Of a stretch of DNA of 64,000 nt, positions 37,870 through 47,786 are shown in pieces. Source of the stretch: Azospirillum formosense (GTDB taxonomy: Bacteria; Pseudomonadota; Alphaproteobacteria; Azospirillales; Azospirillaceae); contig NZ_CP159403.1 in NCBI RefSeq assembly GCF_040500525.1, forward strand, positions 1,224,001 through 1,288,000. Direction: 5' to 3'. A program made the position numbers and the translations under genes. The notes under the pieces were generated by a model. That model was not told the DNA's origin and did no database searches. It worked only from the letters and a program-made list of their open reading frames with translations. How positions within the stretch are numbered: the first letter of the stretch is position 1; each line of letters starts with the position of its first letter.

Positions 37870-38856
37870 TCAGCGGCGGCCGAAGCGGGCCTGGAGTTCG
37901 CCCACGATACCACGGCGGAAGACCAGCACGCAGACCACGAAGATGGCGCCGATGACCACCGGAACGGGCATGCTGGTGGCGGCCAGATAGCTTTCCAGCG
38001 TGACGACGATGGCCGCCCCCACCACCGGGCCGAGCAGCGTGCCCATGCCGCCGAGCAGCGTCATCAGCACCACCTCGCCGGACATCTGCCACGTCACGTC
38101 GGTCAGCGAGGCGAGCTGGAAGACCAGCGCCTTGGTCCCGCCGGCCAGCCCGGCGAGGCTCGCCGACAGCACGAAGGCCAGCAGCTTGTAGCGCTCCGTC
38201 CGGTAGCCGAGCGACACGGCGCGCGGCTCGTTCTCGCGGATCGCCTTCAGCACCTGGCCGAAGGGCGAATGCACCGCGCGCCAGACCACCGCGAAGCCGA
38301 CCAGGAACACCGCCAGCACGAAGTAGTACATGGACAGCGAGTTGTTGAGGTCGATCACCCCGAACAGATGCCCGCGCGGCACCGCCTGGATGCCGTCCTC
38401 GCCGCCGGTGAACTTGAGCTGCAGCGCCATGAAGAAGACCATCTGCGACAGCGCCAGCGTGATCATGGCGAAGTAGATGCCCTGGCGGCGGATCGCCAGC
38501 GCGCCGAAGGCGAGGCCGAGCAGCGCGGAGAAGCCCATGCCGAGCAGGATGCTGACCTCCGGCCCCAGCCCCCAGACCTTGGCGGAATGGGCGGTGATGT
38601 AGGCGGCCCCGCCGAAGAAGGCGGCGTGGCCGAAGCTCAGCAGCCCGGCGAAACCGATCAGCAGGTTGAAGGCGCAGGCGAACAGCGCGAAGCACAGCAC
38701 CTTCATCACGAAGACGGGGTACAGCACGTAGGGCGCGGCCAGAGCGATCAGCAGCCCGATGCCGAGGATGATGGCGTTGCGGGTGCTGTCCTGCCCCGGA
38801 CGGCGCAGCGCGATGGTCGTCGTCTGGGTGTCGGTCGTCTTGATTTGGGCGGCCAT
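37870..38856 (-). CDS. livM: Branched-chain-type ABC transporter permease (LivM family)
   Basis: The 328-residue inner-membrane protein has about nine hydrophobic segments and the LivM signature FNLLIGFAGLLSFGHAAFFG near residue 70. Other family blocks are FGALAIRRQGIYFAMITLAL and the EAA-like loop AIRENEPRAVSLGYRTERYK near 210. It starts 3 bp after the livH stop and ends 47 bp before the acetoacetyl-CoA synthetase gene. The neighbours suggest a ketone-body-like substrate rather than an amino acid. Confidence 0.92.
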   Translation of the reverse strand: MAAQIKTTDTQTTTIALRRPGQDSTRNAIILGIGLLIALAAPYVLYPVFVMKVLCFALFACAFNLLIGFAGLLSFGHAAFFGGAAYITAHSAKVWGLGPEVSILLGMGFSALLGLAFGALAIRRQGIYFAMITLALSQMVFFMALQLKFTGGEDGIQAVPRGHLFGVIDLNNSLSMYYFVLAVFLVGFAVVWRAVHSPFGQVLKAIRENEPRAVSLGYRTERYKLLAFVLSASLAGLAGGTKALVFQLASLTDVTWQMSGEVVLMTLLGGMGTLLGPVVGAAIVVTLESYLAATSMPVPVVIGAIFVVCVLVFRRGIVGELQARFGRR

Positions 38857-38859
38857 GGC

Positions 38860-39747
38860 TCAGCGCTCCCGTCCGAAGAGGCCCGCGGGCTTGATGAGAA
38901 GGACGATCGCCATCACGACGAACACCACGATGTTGGAGGCTTCGGGGTAGAAGACCTTGGTCAGGCCCTCCAGCAGCCCCAGCCCCAGGCCGGTGACGAT
39001 GGCGCCGAGGATGGAGCCCATGCCGCCGATCACCACCACGGCGAAGACGACGATGATCAGGTTGGAGCCCATCAGCGGCGACACCTGGTAGATCGGCGCC
39101 GCGAGCACGCCGGCCAGCCCGGCCAGAGCGACACCGAAGCCGTAGGTGGCGGTGATCATCACCGGCACGTTGATGCCGAAGGCCTGGACCAGCACCGGAT
39201 TCTCGGTGGCGGCGCGCAGGTAGGCGCCGAGCCGCGTCCGCTCGATGGCGAACCACGTCCCGAAGCAGACGATCAGGGAGGCGACGACGACCCAGCCGCG
39301 GTAGTTGGGCAGGAACATGAAGCCCAGGTTCTGGCCGCCCTTGAGCGCGTCCGGGATCGGATAAGGCTGGCCCGACACGCCGTAGAAGTGGCGGAAGGCG
39401 CCTTCCATGATCAGGGCGAGGCCGAAGGTCAGCAGCAGCCCGTAGAGATGGTCGAGCTTGTAGAGGCGCGACAGCATGGTTTTTTCGAGCACCACGCCCA
39501 GCAATCCGACGATCAGCGGCGACAGGCCCAGCGCCCACCAGTAGCCGAGGCCGAGCTTCGTCAGCAGCAGCCACGCCACGAAGGCGCCGATCATGTAGAG
39601 CGCGCCGTGGGCGAAGTTGATGACGTTCAGCATGCCGAAGATGACCGCCAGCCCAAGGCTGAGCAGCGCGTAGAAGGACCCGTTGATGAGGCCGAGCAGA
39701 AGCTGGCCGAACAGGACCTGGGGCGGCACCCCCAGCAAGTCGAACAT
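38860..39747 (-). CDS. livH: Branched-chain-type ABC transporter permease (LivH family)
   Basis: The 295-residue permease begins LLGVPPQVLFGQLLLGLING and has SFYALLSLGLAVIFGMLNVI with NFAHGALYMIGAFVAW, the LivH signature. The EAA-like loop is ERTRLGAYLRAATENPVLVQ near residue 180. The ATG at 39747 follows CAGGGAGGGAC; a start at 39831 would pass through the GC-rich element and is rejected. Confidence 0.92.
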   Translation of the reverse strand: MFDLLGVPPQVLFGQLLLGLINGSFYALLSLGLAVIFGMLNVINFAHGALYMIGAFVAWLLLTKLGLGYWWALGLSPLIVGLLGVVLEKTMLSRLYKLDHLYGLLLTFGLALIMEGAFRHFYGVSGQPYPIPDALKGGQNLGFMFLPNYRGWVVVASLIVCFGTWFAIERTRLGAYLRAATENPVLVQAFGINVPVMITATYGFGVALAGLAGVLAAPIYQVSPLMGSNLIIVVFAVVVIGGMGSILGAIVTGLGLGLLEGLTKVFYPEASNIVVFVVMAIVLLIKPAGLFGRER

Positions 39748-39802
39748 GACCGTCCCTCCCTGTGTATCGGACTTGTGTTTTTTTGATTGGGTGCATTGGG
39801 GT

Positions 39803-39857
39803 GGGCCCCCACCCAAACCCTCCCCCTGCAAAGCGGGGGGATGCCGGGAGGGGGCCC
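39803..39857. repeat. GC-rich palindromic element between ABC genes
   Basis: GGGCCCCC at 39803-39810 and GGGGGCCC at 39850-39857 are perfect inverted ends. Inside, CCCTCCCCCTGCAAAGCGGG contributes a nested stem. The same end sequence and CTCCCC..GCAAAGCGGGG core recur in the element at 51339-51482. It sits between the stop of the binding-protein gene side and livH start side, in the untranslated gap. Confidence 0.7.
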
Positions 39858-39875
39858 GTCTAGAAACTCAGACCC

Positions 39876-41078
39876 TTACTTCACCAGCGGGCAACCGCTC
39901 TTGGCCGGATCGAGGAACGCCTGCTCGGCCGGGATCGTCTTCACGATCTTGTAGTAGTCCCAGGGGGCCTTGGACTCGGCCGGGGTCTTCACCTGGGCCA
40001 GGTACATGTCGTGGAACATGCGGCCGTTCGCGGCGATCTTGCCGTTCTTGGTGAACATGTCGGCGACCGGGGTCTCGCGCATCTTGGCGGCGACCTTGTC
40101 CGGATCGTCGGAACCGACGGCCTCGACCGCCTTCAGATAGTGGCGGACGGCGGAATAGACGCCGGCCTGGACCATGGTCGGCTTGCGGCCGGCCTTGGCC
40201 TCGAACTTCTTCGTCCACTCGCGGGTCTGGTCGTCCATGTCCCAGTAGAAGCCGGTGGTCAGCAGCAGGCCCTGCGCGGCCGGGAGGCCAAGCGCGTTCA
40301 CGTCGCTGATGAACAGCAGTAGGCCGGCGAGGCTCTGGCCCGACTGGGTGATGCCGAACTCCGACGCCTGCTTGACGGCGTTGGTGGCGTCGCCGCCCGC
40401 GTTGGCGAGGCCGATCACGTCGGCCTTGGAGGCCTGGGCCTGCAGCAGGTAGGACGAGAAGTCGGCGTTGCCCAGCGGATGACGGACGTTGCCGGCGACC
40501 TTGCCGTCGAGCTGCTTGACCATCTTGGAGGTCTCATCCTCCAGCGAGTGGCCGAAGGCGTAGTCCGCGGTGATGAAGTACCAGTTCTTCTTGCCCTGCT
40601 CGACCAGCGCGCGGGCCGTGCCGGCGGCCATGGCGTAGTTGTCGTAGGTCCACTGGAAGCCGTAGGGGCTGCAGGACTTGCCGCTGAGGTCGGTCGAACC
40701 CGGGCCGGACATCAGGAAGATGCGCTTCTTGTCCTTGGTGATGCCCTGGACGGCCAGCGCGGCGGCGGAGTTCGGCACGTCGGCGATGACGTCCACGTTG
40801 CCGGCGTCGATCCACTCGCGCGCCGTGTTGGCGGCGATGTCGGCCTTGTTCTGGTGGTCGGCGACGACGATCTCGATCGGCGCGCCGGCGATCTTGCCGC
40901 CGAACTCCTCGGCCGCCAGACGGGCGGCGATGGCCGAGCCTTCGCCGGCGAGGTCGGCGTAGATGCCGGACCGGTCGTTCATCACGCCGATCTTGATCAC
41001 GTTGTTGGAGACCTGGGCGTGCGCGGCCCCGGCGGTCAGCGCCAGCAGTGCGGTCCCGCAAAGCAACGGCTTGAGCAT
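39876..41078 (-). CDS. Branched-chain-type ABC transporter substrate-binding protein
   Basis: The 400-residue periplasmic protein has a signal peptide at residues 1-21 (ending GAAHA) and the Leu/Ile/Val-binding fold: IKIGVMNDRSGIYADLAGEG at the start, then IVVADHQNKADIAANTAREW. It belongs to Peripla_BP_6, which also binds urea, amides and small carboxylates. A conserved Cys is in GKSCSPYGFQWTYDNYAMA. It is placed between livF and livH. The operon context points to a short acid ligand. Confidence 0.92.
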   Translation of the reverse strand: MLKPLLCGTALLALTAGAAHAQVSNNVIKIGVMNDRSGIYADLAGEGSAIAARLAAEEFGGKIAGAPIEIVVADHQNKADIAANTAREWIDAGNVDVIADVPNSAAALAVQGITKDKKRIFLMSGPGSTDLSGKSCSPYGFQWTYDNYAMAAGTARALVEQGKKNWYFITADYAFGHSLEDETSKMVKQLDGKVAGNVRHPLGNADFSSYLLQAQASKADVIGLANAGGDATNAVKQASEFGITQSGQSLAGLLLFISDVNALGLPAAQGLLLTTGFYWDMDDQTREWTKKFEAKAGRKPTMVQAGVYSAVRHYLKAVEAVGSDDPDKVAAKMRETPVADMFTKNGKIAANGRMFHDMYLAQVKTPAESKAPWDYYKIVKTIPAEQAFLDPAKSGCPLVK

Positions 41079-41138
41079 TTCGAACTCCCTTCGATTGGTT
41101 TTGTTTTGCGTGTGTTCAGCAGAGGGGGTTTTGACTGG

Positions 41139-41853
<715 letters not shown>

Positions 41854-41861
<8 letters not shown>

Positions 41862-42618
41862 GGCCCACCTCACCCGTTCCCATGTAGGCCTCCATGACCT
41901 GCGGGTTGCGCGATACGACGTCGTACGAGCCCTCGGCCAGAATCTCGCCGCGGCGGAGCACGGTGATGGTGTCCGACAGGTGGGCGACGACCGACAGGTT
42001 GTGCTCGACCATCAGGATGGTGCGGTCGGCGGAGACGCGCTTGATCAGGGCGGCGGTGCCCTCGATGTCCTCGTGGCCCATGCCGGCCAGCGGCTCGTCG
42101 AGCAGCATCACCTCCGGGTCGAGGGCCAGCGTGGTGGCGATCTCCAGCGCGCGCTTGCGGCCGTAGGGCAGCTCCGCGGCGGTGTGGCCGATCCAGGGGG
42201 TGAGGTTCACCGCTTCGATCAGCTCCTCGGCGCGGGCGTGCAGGTCGTAAAGGCTGGCTTCGGGCTTCCAGAAATGAAAGCTGGTGCCGCGCGGGCGCTG
42301 CAGCGCGACGCGGACGTTCTCCAGCACGCTGAGGTGCGGGAAGACGGCGGAGATCTGGAAGGAGCGCACCATGCCGAGCAGCGCCACGTCGGCGGGCTTC
42401 ATGGCGGTGATGTCGCGCCCCTTGTAGAGGATCTGGCCGCGCGTCGGCGTCAGGAACTTGGTCAGCAGGTTGAAGACCGTGCTCTTGCCGGCGCCGTTGG
42501 GGCCGATCAGCGCGTGGATGGTGCCGCGGCGGACCTGGAGGTTCACCTCCTTCACCGCGATGAAGCCCTTGAACTCCTTCGAGAGTCCGCGCGCTTCCAG
42601 AATGATGTCGTCGGCCAT
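41854..42618 (-). CDS. livG: Branched-chain-type ABC transporter ATPase (LivG family)
   Basis: The 254-residue ATPase has Walker A ALIGPNGAGKSTVFNLLTKF near residue 36, the modified signature ELPYGRKRALEIATTLALDP near residue 150, and Walker B EVMLLDEPLAGMGHEDIEG. A C-terminal domain follows as in LivG. The ATG at 42618 follows GGAGGGAAAAG. It is the first gene of the operon livG-livF-binding protein-livH-livM-acsA-bdhA, so the promoter lies in 42619-42740. Confidence 0.94.
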
Positions 42619-42920
42619 GGGTGCCGCTTTTCCCTCCCTGTTCGTCCGCGTCGTCTGCCGGTCCGCGTTTTTGGTTGCCCTGATATAAGCACAGAACATG
42701 CCAACTGCGAAGCGTTCGAACAAGCTGTTGAAACCGCTCACTTCCTGCCATGAGGCCGAGGGCTGCGCAGGCCGTCCGGGGTGTCAGCTTTCCAGACAGA
42801 CTGTACCGATCTTCCGACACACCAACGGCGGGGCGGGCGGAGCGTTCCGGGTTCGCCGGCACGGTTTACGGGCGCCAAATGGCCGCTTGCAAATCGGGGG
42901 TCCGCCTGCAATTCTGCGCC

Positions 42921-43130
42921 TCCGACGGTGCCCCGTCCGCCATGAAGGCGCGGGGATAATAGGGAATGCGGTGCGGACCCGGATGGGGTCCAAGGCCGCG
43001 GCTGCCCCCGCAACTGTGTGCGGCGAGTCGGCCTCCGGACATGCCACGGGCCGCCAGGCCGGGAAGGCGGGAGGCGCGACGACGACCCGCGAGCCAGGAA
43101 ACCTGCCGCCGGACCGACACTCATCCAATC
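42921..43130 (+). ncRNA. Cobalamin (B12) riboswitch
   Basis: Hallmarks in order are TAATAGGGAATGCGGTGC (42958-42975), GGCTGCCCCCGCAACTGT (43000-43018), and the B12 box GAGCCAGGAAACCTGCC (43091-43107). Spacing and order match AdoCbl-type riboswitches. The B12 box ends 56 bp before the cobW start, so binding of adenosylcobalamin probably blocks ribosome access or transcription of the cob operon. Confidence 0.95.
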
Positions 43131-43163
43131 CGCCGGGTGTGGCGGAGACAAGGAAGCCAGATC

Positions 43164-44222
43164 ATGACCACCGGCCTGCCGACCGCCGGGAAGACCCCGG
43201 CCACCGTCATCACCGGCTTTCTCGGCGCCGGGAAGACGACGCTGATCCGCAGCCTGTTGGAGCAGGCCGGCGGGCGCCGTCTGGCGCTGATCATCAACGA
43301 GTTCGGCGACGTCGGCATCGACGGCGAGATCCTGCGCGCCTGCGGCGATCCCACCTGCAGCGAGGACGACGTGATCGAGCTGGCGAACGGCTGCCTGTGC
43401 TGCACCGTCGCCGACGATTTCGTCCCGGCCATCGAGAAGCTGCTGGCCCGCCCGCAGCCGCCGGAGCACATCATCATCGAGACGAGCGGCCTCGCCCTGC
43501 CGAAGCCGCTCGTCCAGGCCTTCCATTGGCCCGCGATCAAGACGCGGGTGACGGTGGACGGCGTGGTCGCGGTGGTCGATGCCGCCGCCGCCGCGGAGGG
43601 CCGCTTCGCCCCCGATCCGGCGGCGCTGGCTGCCCAGGCCGCCGAGGCCGGGCAGCTCGACCATGAGACCCCGGTGGAGGAGGTGTTCGAGGACCAGCTC
43701 CTCTGCGCCGACCTGATTGTGGTGAACAAGACCGATCTGGTGGACGCCGCCGATCTGGCGAAGGTCGAGGACCTGATCCGCGCCGCTATGGCGGAGGCCG
43801 GCACTGGACGCGAGGCCAAGATCCTGCGCGCCAGCAACGGCAAGGTCGATCCGGTCGTCCTGCTGGGCGTCGGCGCCGGGGCCGAGGACGACCTCGCCAA
43901 CCGCCCCAGCCACCATGACGAGGAGGAGGGCCACGACCACGACGACTTCACCAGCTTCGTCGTGGAACTCGGCCCGCAGCCCGACCCGGCGGCCCTGGCG
44001 AAGACGCTGGAGCGGGTCGCCGCCGCCCACGGCGTGCTGCGCCTGAAGGGCTTCATCGATGTGCCGGGCAAGCCGATGCGCCTGTTGGTGCAGGGCGTGG
44101 GAACGCGCATCCAGACCCATTTCGACCGCTTCTGGAAGCCCGACGAGCCGCGCCGCAGCCGTCTGGTGGTGATCGGCGAGACGGGCCTGGACCGCGATGC
44201 CGTGACCGCGGCGCTGTCGTAA
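43164..44222 (+). CDS. cobW: Cobalamin-associated G3E GTPase CobW
   Basis: CobW is a metal-trafficking GTPase thought to supply cobalt to the CobNST chelatase. The 352-residue protein has the P-loop GFLGAGKTTLIRS at residue 18, the metal-binding GCLCCTVADD (CxCC) near residue 76, NKTDLVDAADL near residue 192, and a His/Asp-rich stretch HHDEEEGHDHDD near residue 252. The CobW C-terminal domain is complete. It is the first gene behind the B12 riboswitch and precedes cobN. Confidence 0.95.
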   Translation: MTTGLPTAGKTPATVITGFLGAGKTTLIRSLLEQAGGRRLALIINEFGDVGIDGEILRACGDPTCSEDDVIELANGCLCCTVADDFVPAIEKLLARPQPPEHIIIETSGLALPKPLVQAFHWPAIKTRVTVDGVVAVVDAAAAAEGRFAPDPAALAAQAAEAGQLDHETPVEEVFEDQLLCADLIVVNKTDLVDAADLAKVEDLIRAAMAEAGTGREAKILRASNGKVDPVVLLGVGAGAEDDLANRPSHHDEEEGHDHDDFTSFVVELGPQPDPAALAKTLERVAAAHGVLRLKGFIDVPGKPMRLLVQGVGTRIQTHFDRFWKPDEPRRSRLVVIGETGLDRDAVTAALS

Positions 44223-44231
44223 AAAGCCCTT

Positions 44232-44356
44232 CCCGTCCTGGGAGAGGGAGGGACCCGCGCGAAGCGCGGGAGGGTGAGGGCCGCACGCGGAGACCGCACC
44301 GATCCTCGCCCGCCCCCTCACCCGCCCGCTTCGCGGGCACCCTCTCCCGGGACGGG
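44232..44356. repeat. GC-rich palindromic element between cobW and cobN
   Basis: CCCGTCCTGGGAGAGGG (44232-44248) and CCCTCTCCCGGGACGGG (44340-44356) are inverted arms matching at 16 of 17 positions. A nested pair around CGCGCGAAGCGCGGGAGGGT and the facing CACCCGCCCGCTTCGCGGG lies inside. It fills most of the gap between cobW and cobN and belongs to the class of long GC-rich hairpin elements of this genome. Confidence 0.7.
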
Positions 44357-44384
44357 AGAGGGAGTGTTTGCAAAGCTGTGGCCC

Positions 44385-47300
44385 ATGCACCTACTCGCCG
44401 CCCGCCAGGAAGACCTCGACGCCGGCCCCCAGGCCGTGGATCTGGGGCAGAGCCCGGCGGACCTCGTCGTCCTGTCCTTCTCCGACAGCGACCTGACGGC
44501 GCTCGCCGCCTGCTGGCAACGCCACCGCGACGCCCTGCCCTCCGATCCGTTGCCGACCCTGCGGCTGGCTAATCTCGCTCGGCTGGGGCACCCGCTGTCG
44601 GTGGACCTCTACGTCGAGTCCGTGATCCGCAAGGCGAAGCTGGTCGTTCTGCGGCTGCTCGGCGGGGCGGGCTACTGGCGCTACGGGCTGGACCATGTCG
44701 TCGCCGCCTGCCGGGAGTCCGGGGTGGCGCTGGCCGTGCTGCCCGGCTGCGCGCAGCCGAACCCCGCCCTGGAGGGCTACGGCACCGTTCCGGACGAGGC
44801 GGCGCAACGGATGTGGCGCTATTTCACCGAGGGCGGGCCGGACAACATCGCCAGCCTGCTGGCCTACGCCGCCACGCTGGCCGGGCAGGAGCGCCCCTGG
44901 CGCGAACCCGCGCCGGTTCCGCGCTTCGGCGTCTATGAAGGCTGGTCCCGCCAAGGCGCCGGACCATGCGCGCCGGTCGTCTTCTACCGCTCCCACCTGC
45001 TGGCCGGCGATCTGGAGCCGGTGCACGCCCTGTGCGACGCGCTGGCCGCGCGCGGCCTCGCCCCGCTGCCGCTGTTCGTGGCGAGCCTGAAGGAGCCGGA
45101 CTGCGCCGCCTGGATGCGCGCCACCCTGACCGCCCGCGACGCCGCCGTCGTGCTGAACCTGACCGGCTTCTCGGCGGCGCGCGAGGACGGGTCGCCGCTG
45201 GAGGCCAACGGCACGCCGGTGCTCCAGGCCGTGCTGTCCACCACGCCCGAGGAGGGCTGGCGCGGCTCCGCCCGCGGCATGGGGCCGTCCGACCTCGCCA
45301 TGAACGTCGTGCTGCCGGAGATGGACGGGCGAATCCTGACCCGCGCCATCGCCTTCAAGGCCGAAGGGACGCCGGACCCCGACCTGGAATTCGCCCCGAC
45401 GTTGATCCGCCCGGTGCCCGACCGCGTGGCCTTCGCCGCCGATCTGGCGGCCGCCTGGGTGCGGCTGGGCGCCACGCCGCGGGCCGGGCGCAAGCTGGCG
45501 CTGGTGCTGTCCGACTATCCGGGGCCGGGCGGCGGCATCGGCCACGCGGTCGGCCTCGACACCCCGGCGAGCATCGTCGGCATCCTGGAACGGCTGCGCG
45601 CCGAGGGCTACGCGCTGGACGGGCTCCCCGCCGGCCCCGCCGCCCTGATGGAGTCGCTGACCGGCGGGGCCACCGCCGCACTGAGCCTTGAGGACTACCG
45701 CCGCCTCGCCCCGGCCGAGGCACGCGCCCGCATCGCGGAATGCTGGGGCGACGAGGAGGCCGACCCGCTCGTTGACGGTGCCATGTTCCGTTTCACGGTC
45801 CTCTCCTGCGGCAACGTCGCCGTCGCCGTGCAGCCGAGCCGCGGCCACGGCCCGCTGACCACCACCCAGCACCACGACCCGGAGACGCCGCCCAGCCACG
45901 GCTACTTCGCCTTCCACCTCTGGCTCCGCCATGCGCTGGGCGTCCACGCGCTGGTGCAGGTGGGGGCTCACGGGACGCTGGAATGGCTGCCGGGGAAGGC
46001 GGTGGCGCTCTCCGCCGACTGCTGGCCGGAGATCGTCGCCGGCCCCCTGCCCTGCCTCTACCCCTTCATCGTCAACAACCCCGGCGAGGGCGTGCAGGCG
46101 CGCCGCCGGCTGGGCGCCGTCCTGATCGGCCACCTGACCCCGCCGCCGGTGGAGGCCGGGCTGCACGGCGACCTCGCAGATCTTGAAACGGCCATCGACG
46201 AGTATTCCATGGCGACCGGGCTGGACCCGCGGCGGCTGGGCACGCTGCGCCAGACCATCCTGGATCTGGCCTGGAGGTCCGGCGTCGCCGCCGACTGCAA
46301 CCTGCGGCCCGACGACGACCCCGACGCCATCCTCAGCCGCCTCGACGCGCATCTCTGCGACATCAAGGAAATGCAGATCCGCGACGGGCTGCACATCTTC
46401 GGCACCACGCCGGAGCCGGAGCGCCGCGCCCGTCTGCTCGCCGCCGTCGCCCGCTTCGGCAAGGCCGAGGAGGTCGCCCCGGCGCTGGACGCCTGCGGCG
46501 AGGCCGAGATGGCCGCCCTGCTGGCCGGGCTGGACGGGCGCTTCGTGAAGCCCGGCCCCGGCGGCTCCCCCGCGCGGGGGCGGGCCGACACGCTGCCCAC
46601 CGGGCGGAACCTCTACGCGCTCGACCCGCGCGGCGTGCCGACGCCGACCGCCTGGACGCTGGGCTGGCAGGCGGCGGACGCGCTGATCACCCGCTACCTG
46701 CAGGACCACGGGGACTGGCCGAAGCGGCTGGTGGTCGATTGCTGGGGCACACCGGCCATGCGGACCGGCGGCGACGAGCTGGCGCAGGCCATGGCGCTGC
46801 TCGGCGTGCGCCCGCTGTGGGAGAACGGCTCCGGCCGGGTCACCGGCTTCGAGGTGATGCCGGCCTCCGTCCTCGGCCGGCCGCGGGTGGACGTGACGCT
46901 GCGCATCTCCGGCCTGTTCCGCGACGTCTTCCCGCAGCAGATCGCCCTGTTCGACCAGGCGGTCCGCGCCGTGATGGCGGAGGACGAGCCTGACGACGTC
47001 AACCCCGTCGCCGCCGCCTTGCGCGCCGACCGCGCCGAACTGGAGACCGGTGGCACACCAGCGGCGGAGGCGGAGCGCTGGGCCAGCGCGCGCGTCTTCG
47101 GCGCCGCTCCCGGCGCCTACGGCACGGCTCTGCCCGGCATGATCGCGCGCGGCGACTGGAGCGCGCGGGCCGACTTCGGCGCCGCCTATCTGGAGGGAAG
47201 CTGCCACGCCTATGGCAAGGGGCTAGAGGGCGTTCCGCTGCCCGCCCTGTTCCGCCGCCGCATCGGCGGGGCCGACGCGCTCGTCCACCACCAGGACCAG

Positions 47301-47786
47301 CGGGAGCACGACGTCCTCTCCACCGACGGCTTCATGCAGTATGAGGGCGGCTTCTCCGCCGCCGCCGCCGTGGTCGACAACGACCCGGCGCTCTACCATC
47401 TCGACAGTTCGGAGCCGGAGAGCGTGACCGTCCGGACGCTGGGCGAGGAGATCGCCCGCGTCCTGCGCGGCCGGGCGGCCAACCCGCGCTGGATCGACGG
47501 CATGATGCGCCACGGCTACCGCGGCGCGGGGGAGCTGGCGGCGAGTGTGGACACGCTGTTCGCCTTCGCCGCGACCACTACGGCGGTGCGGCCCCATCAT
47601 TTCGACCAGTTGTACGACGCCTATGTGGACGACCGGCGGGTGTGGGACTTCCTGGCGCAGTCCAATCCGGCCGCCGCCCGGCATATCCTGGACCGGCTGA
47701 CCGAGGCCCTGGAACGCGGTCTCTGGCACCCACGCCGCAACTCGACGGGCGACGATCTGCGCCGCCGCAAGGAGATGTCCGCATGA
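44385..47786 (+). CDS. cobN: Aerobic cobaltochelatase large subunit CobN
   Basis: CobN inserts cobalt into hydrogenobyrinic acid a,c-diamide together with CobS and CobT. The 1133-residue protein spans the magnesium/cobaltochelatase H-subunit family: DLVVLSFSDSDLTALA near the start, YRSHLLAGDLEPVHALCDAL near residue 205, VQVGAHGTLEWLPGKAVALS near 530, KRLVVDCWGTPAMRTGGDE near 780 and QYEGGFSAAAAVVDNDP near 985. The ATG at 44385 gives the family start MHLLAARQEDLDA. Its stop overlaps cobG by 4 bp. cobS and cobT are not in this window. Confidence 0.95.
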   Translation: MHLLAARQEDLDAGPQAVDLGQSPADLVVLSFSDSDLTALAACWQRHRDALPSDPLPTLRLANLARLGHPLSVDLYVESVIRKAKLVVLRLLGGAGYWRYGLDHVVAACRESGVALAVLPGCAQPNPALEGYGTVPDEAAQRMWRYFTEGGPDNIASLLAYAATLAGQERPWREPAPVPRFGVYEGWSRQGAGPCAPVVFYRSHLLAGDLEPVHALCDALAARGLAPLPLFVASLKEPDCAAWMRATLTARDAAVVLNLTGFSAAREDGSPLEANGTPVLQAVLSTTPEEGWRGSARGMGPSDLAMNVVLPEMDGRILTRAIAFKAEGTPDPDLEFAPTLIRPVPDRVAFAADLAAAWVRLGATPRAGRKLALVLSDYPGPGGGIGHAVGLDTPASIVGILERLRAEGYALDGLPAGPAALMESLTGGATAALSLEDYRRLAPAEARARIAECWGDEEADPLVDGAMFRFTVLSCGNVAVAVQPSRGHGPLTTTQHHDPETPPSHGYFAFHLWLRHALGVHALVQVGAHGTLEWLPGKAVALSADCWPEIVAGPLPCLYPFIVNNPGEGVQARRRLGAVLIGHLTPPPVEAGLHGDLADLETAIDEYSMATGLDPRRLGTLRQTILDLAWRSGVAADCNLRPDDDPDAILSRLDAHLCDIKEMQIRDGLHIFGTTPEPERRARLLAAVARFGKAEEVAPALDACGEAEMAALLAGLDGRFVKPGPGGSPARGRADTLPTGRNLYALDPRGVPTPTAWTLGWQAADALITRYLQDHGDWPKRLVVDCWGTPAMRTGGDELAQAMALLGVRPLWENGSGRVTGFEVMPASVLGRPRVDVTLRISGLFRDVFPQQIALFDQAVRAVMAEDEPDDVNPVAAALRADRAELETGGTPAAEAERWASARVFGAAPGAYGTALPGMIARGDWSARADFGAAYLEGSCHAYGKGLEGVPLPALFRRRIGGADALVHHQDQREHDVLSTDGFMQYEGGFSAAAAVVDNDPALYHLDSSEPESVTVRTLGEEIARVLRGRAANPRWIDGMMRHGYRGAGELAASVDTLFAFAATTTAVRPHHFDQLYDAYVDDRRVWDFLAQSNPAAARHILDRLTEALERGLWHPRRNSTGDDLRRRKEMSA

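Noticed and set aside
44223..44384. GC-rich hairpin between cobW and cobN as an intrinsic terminator
   Set aside because: The long stem has no T-tract after it on the plus strand, and cobN has no other evident promoter; it fits the palindromic repeat family better.
44391..47207. Long minus-strand open frame opposite cobN
   Set aside because: Shadow of cobN in high-G+C DNA; no protein-family signal.
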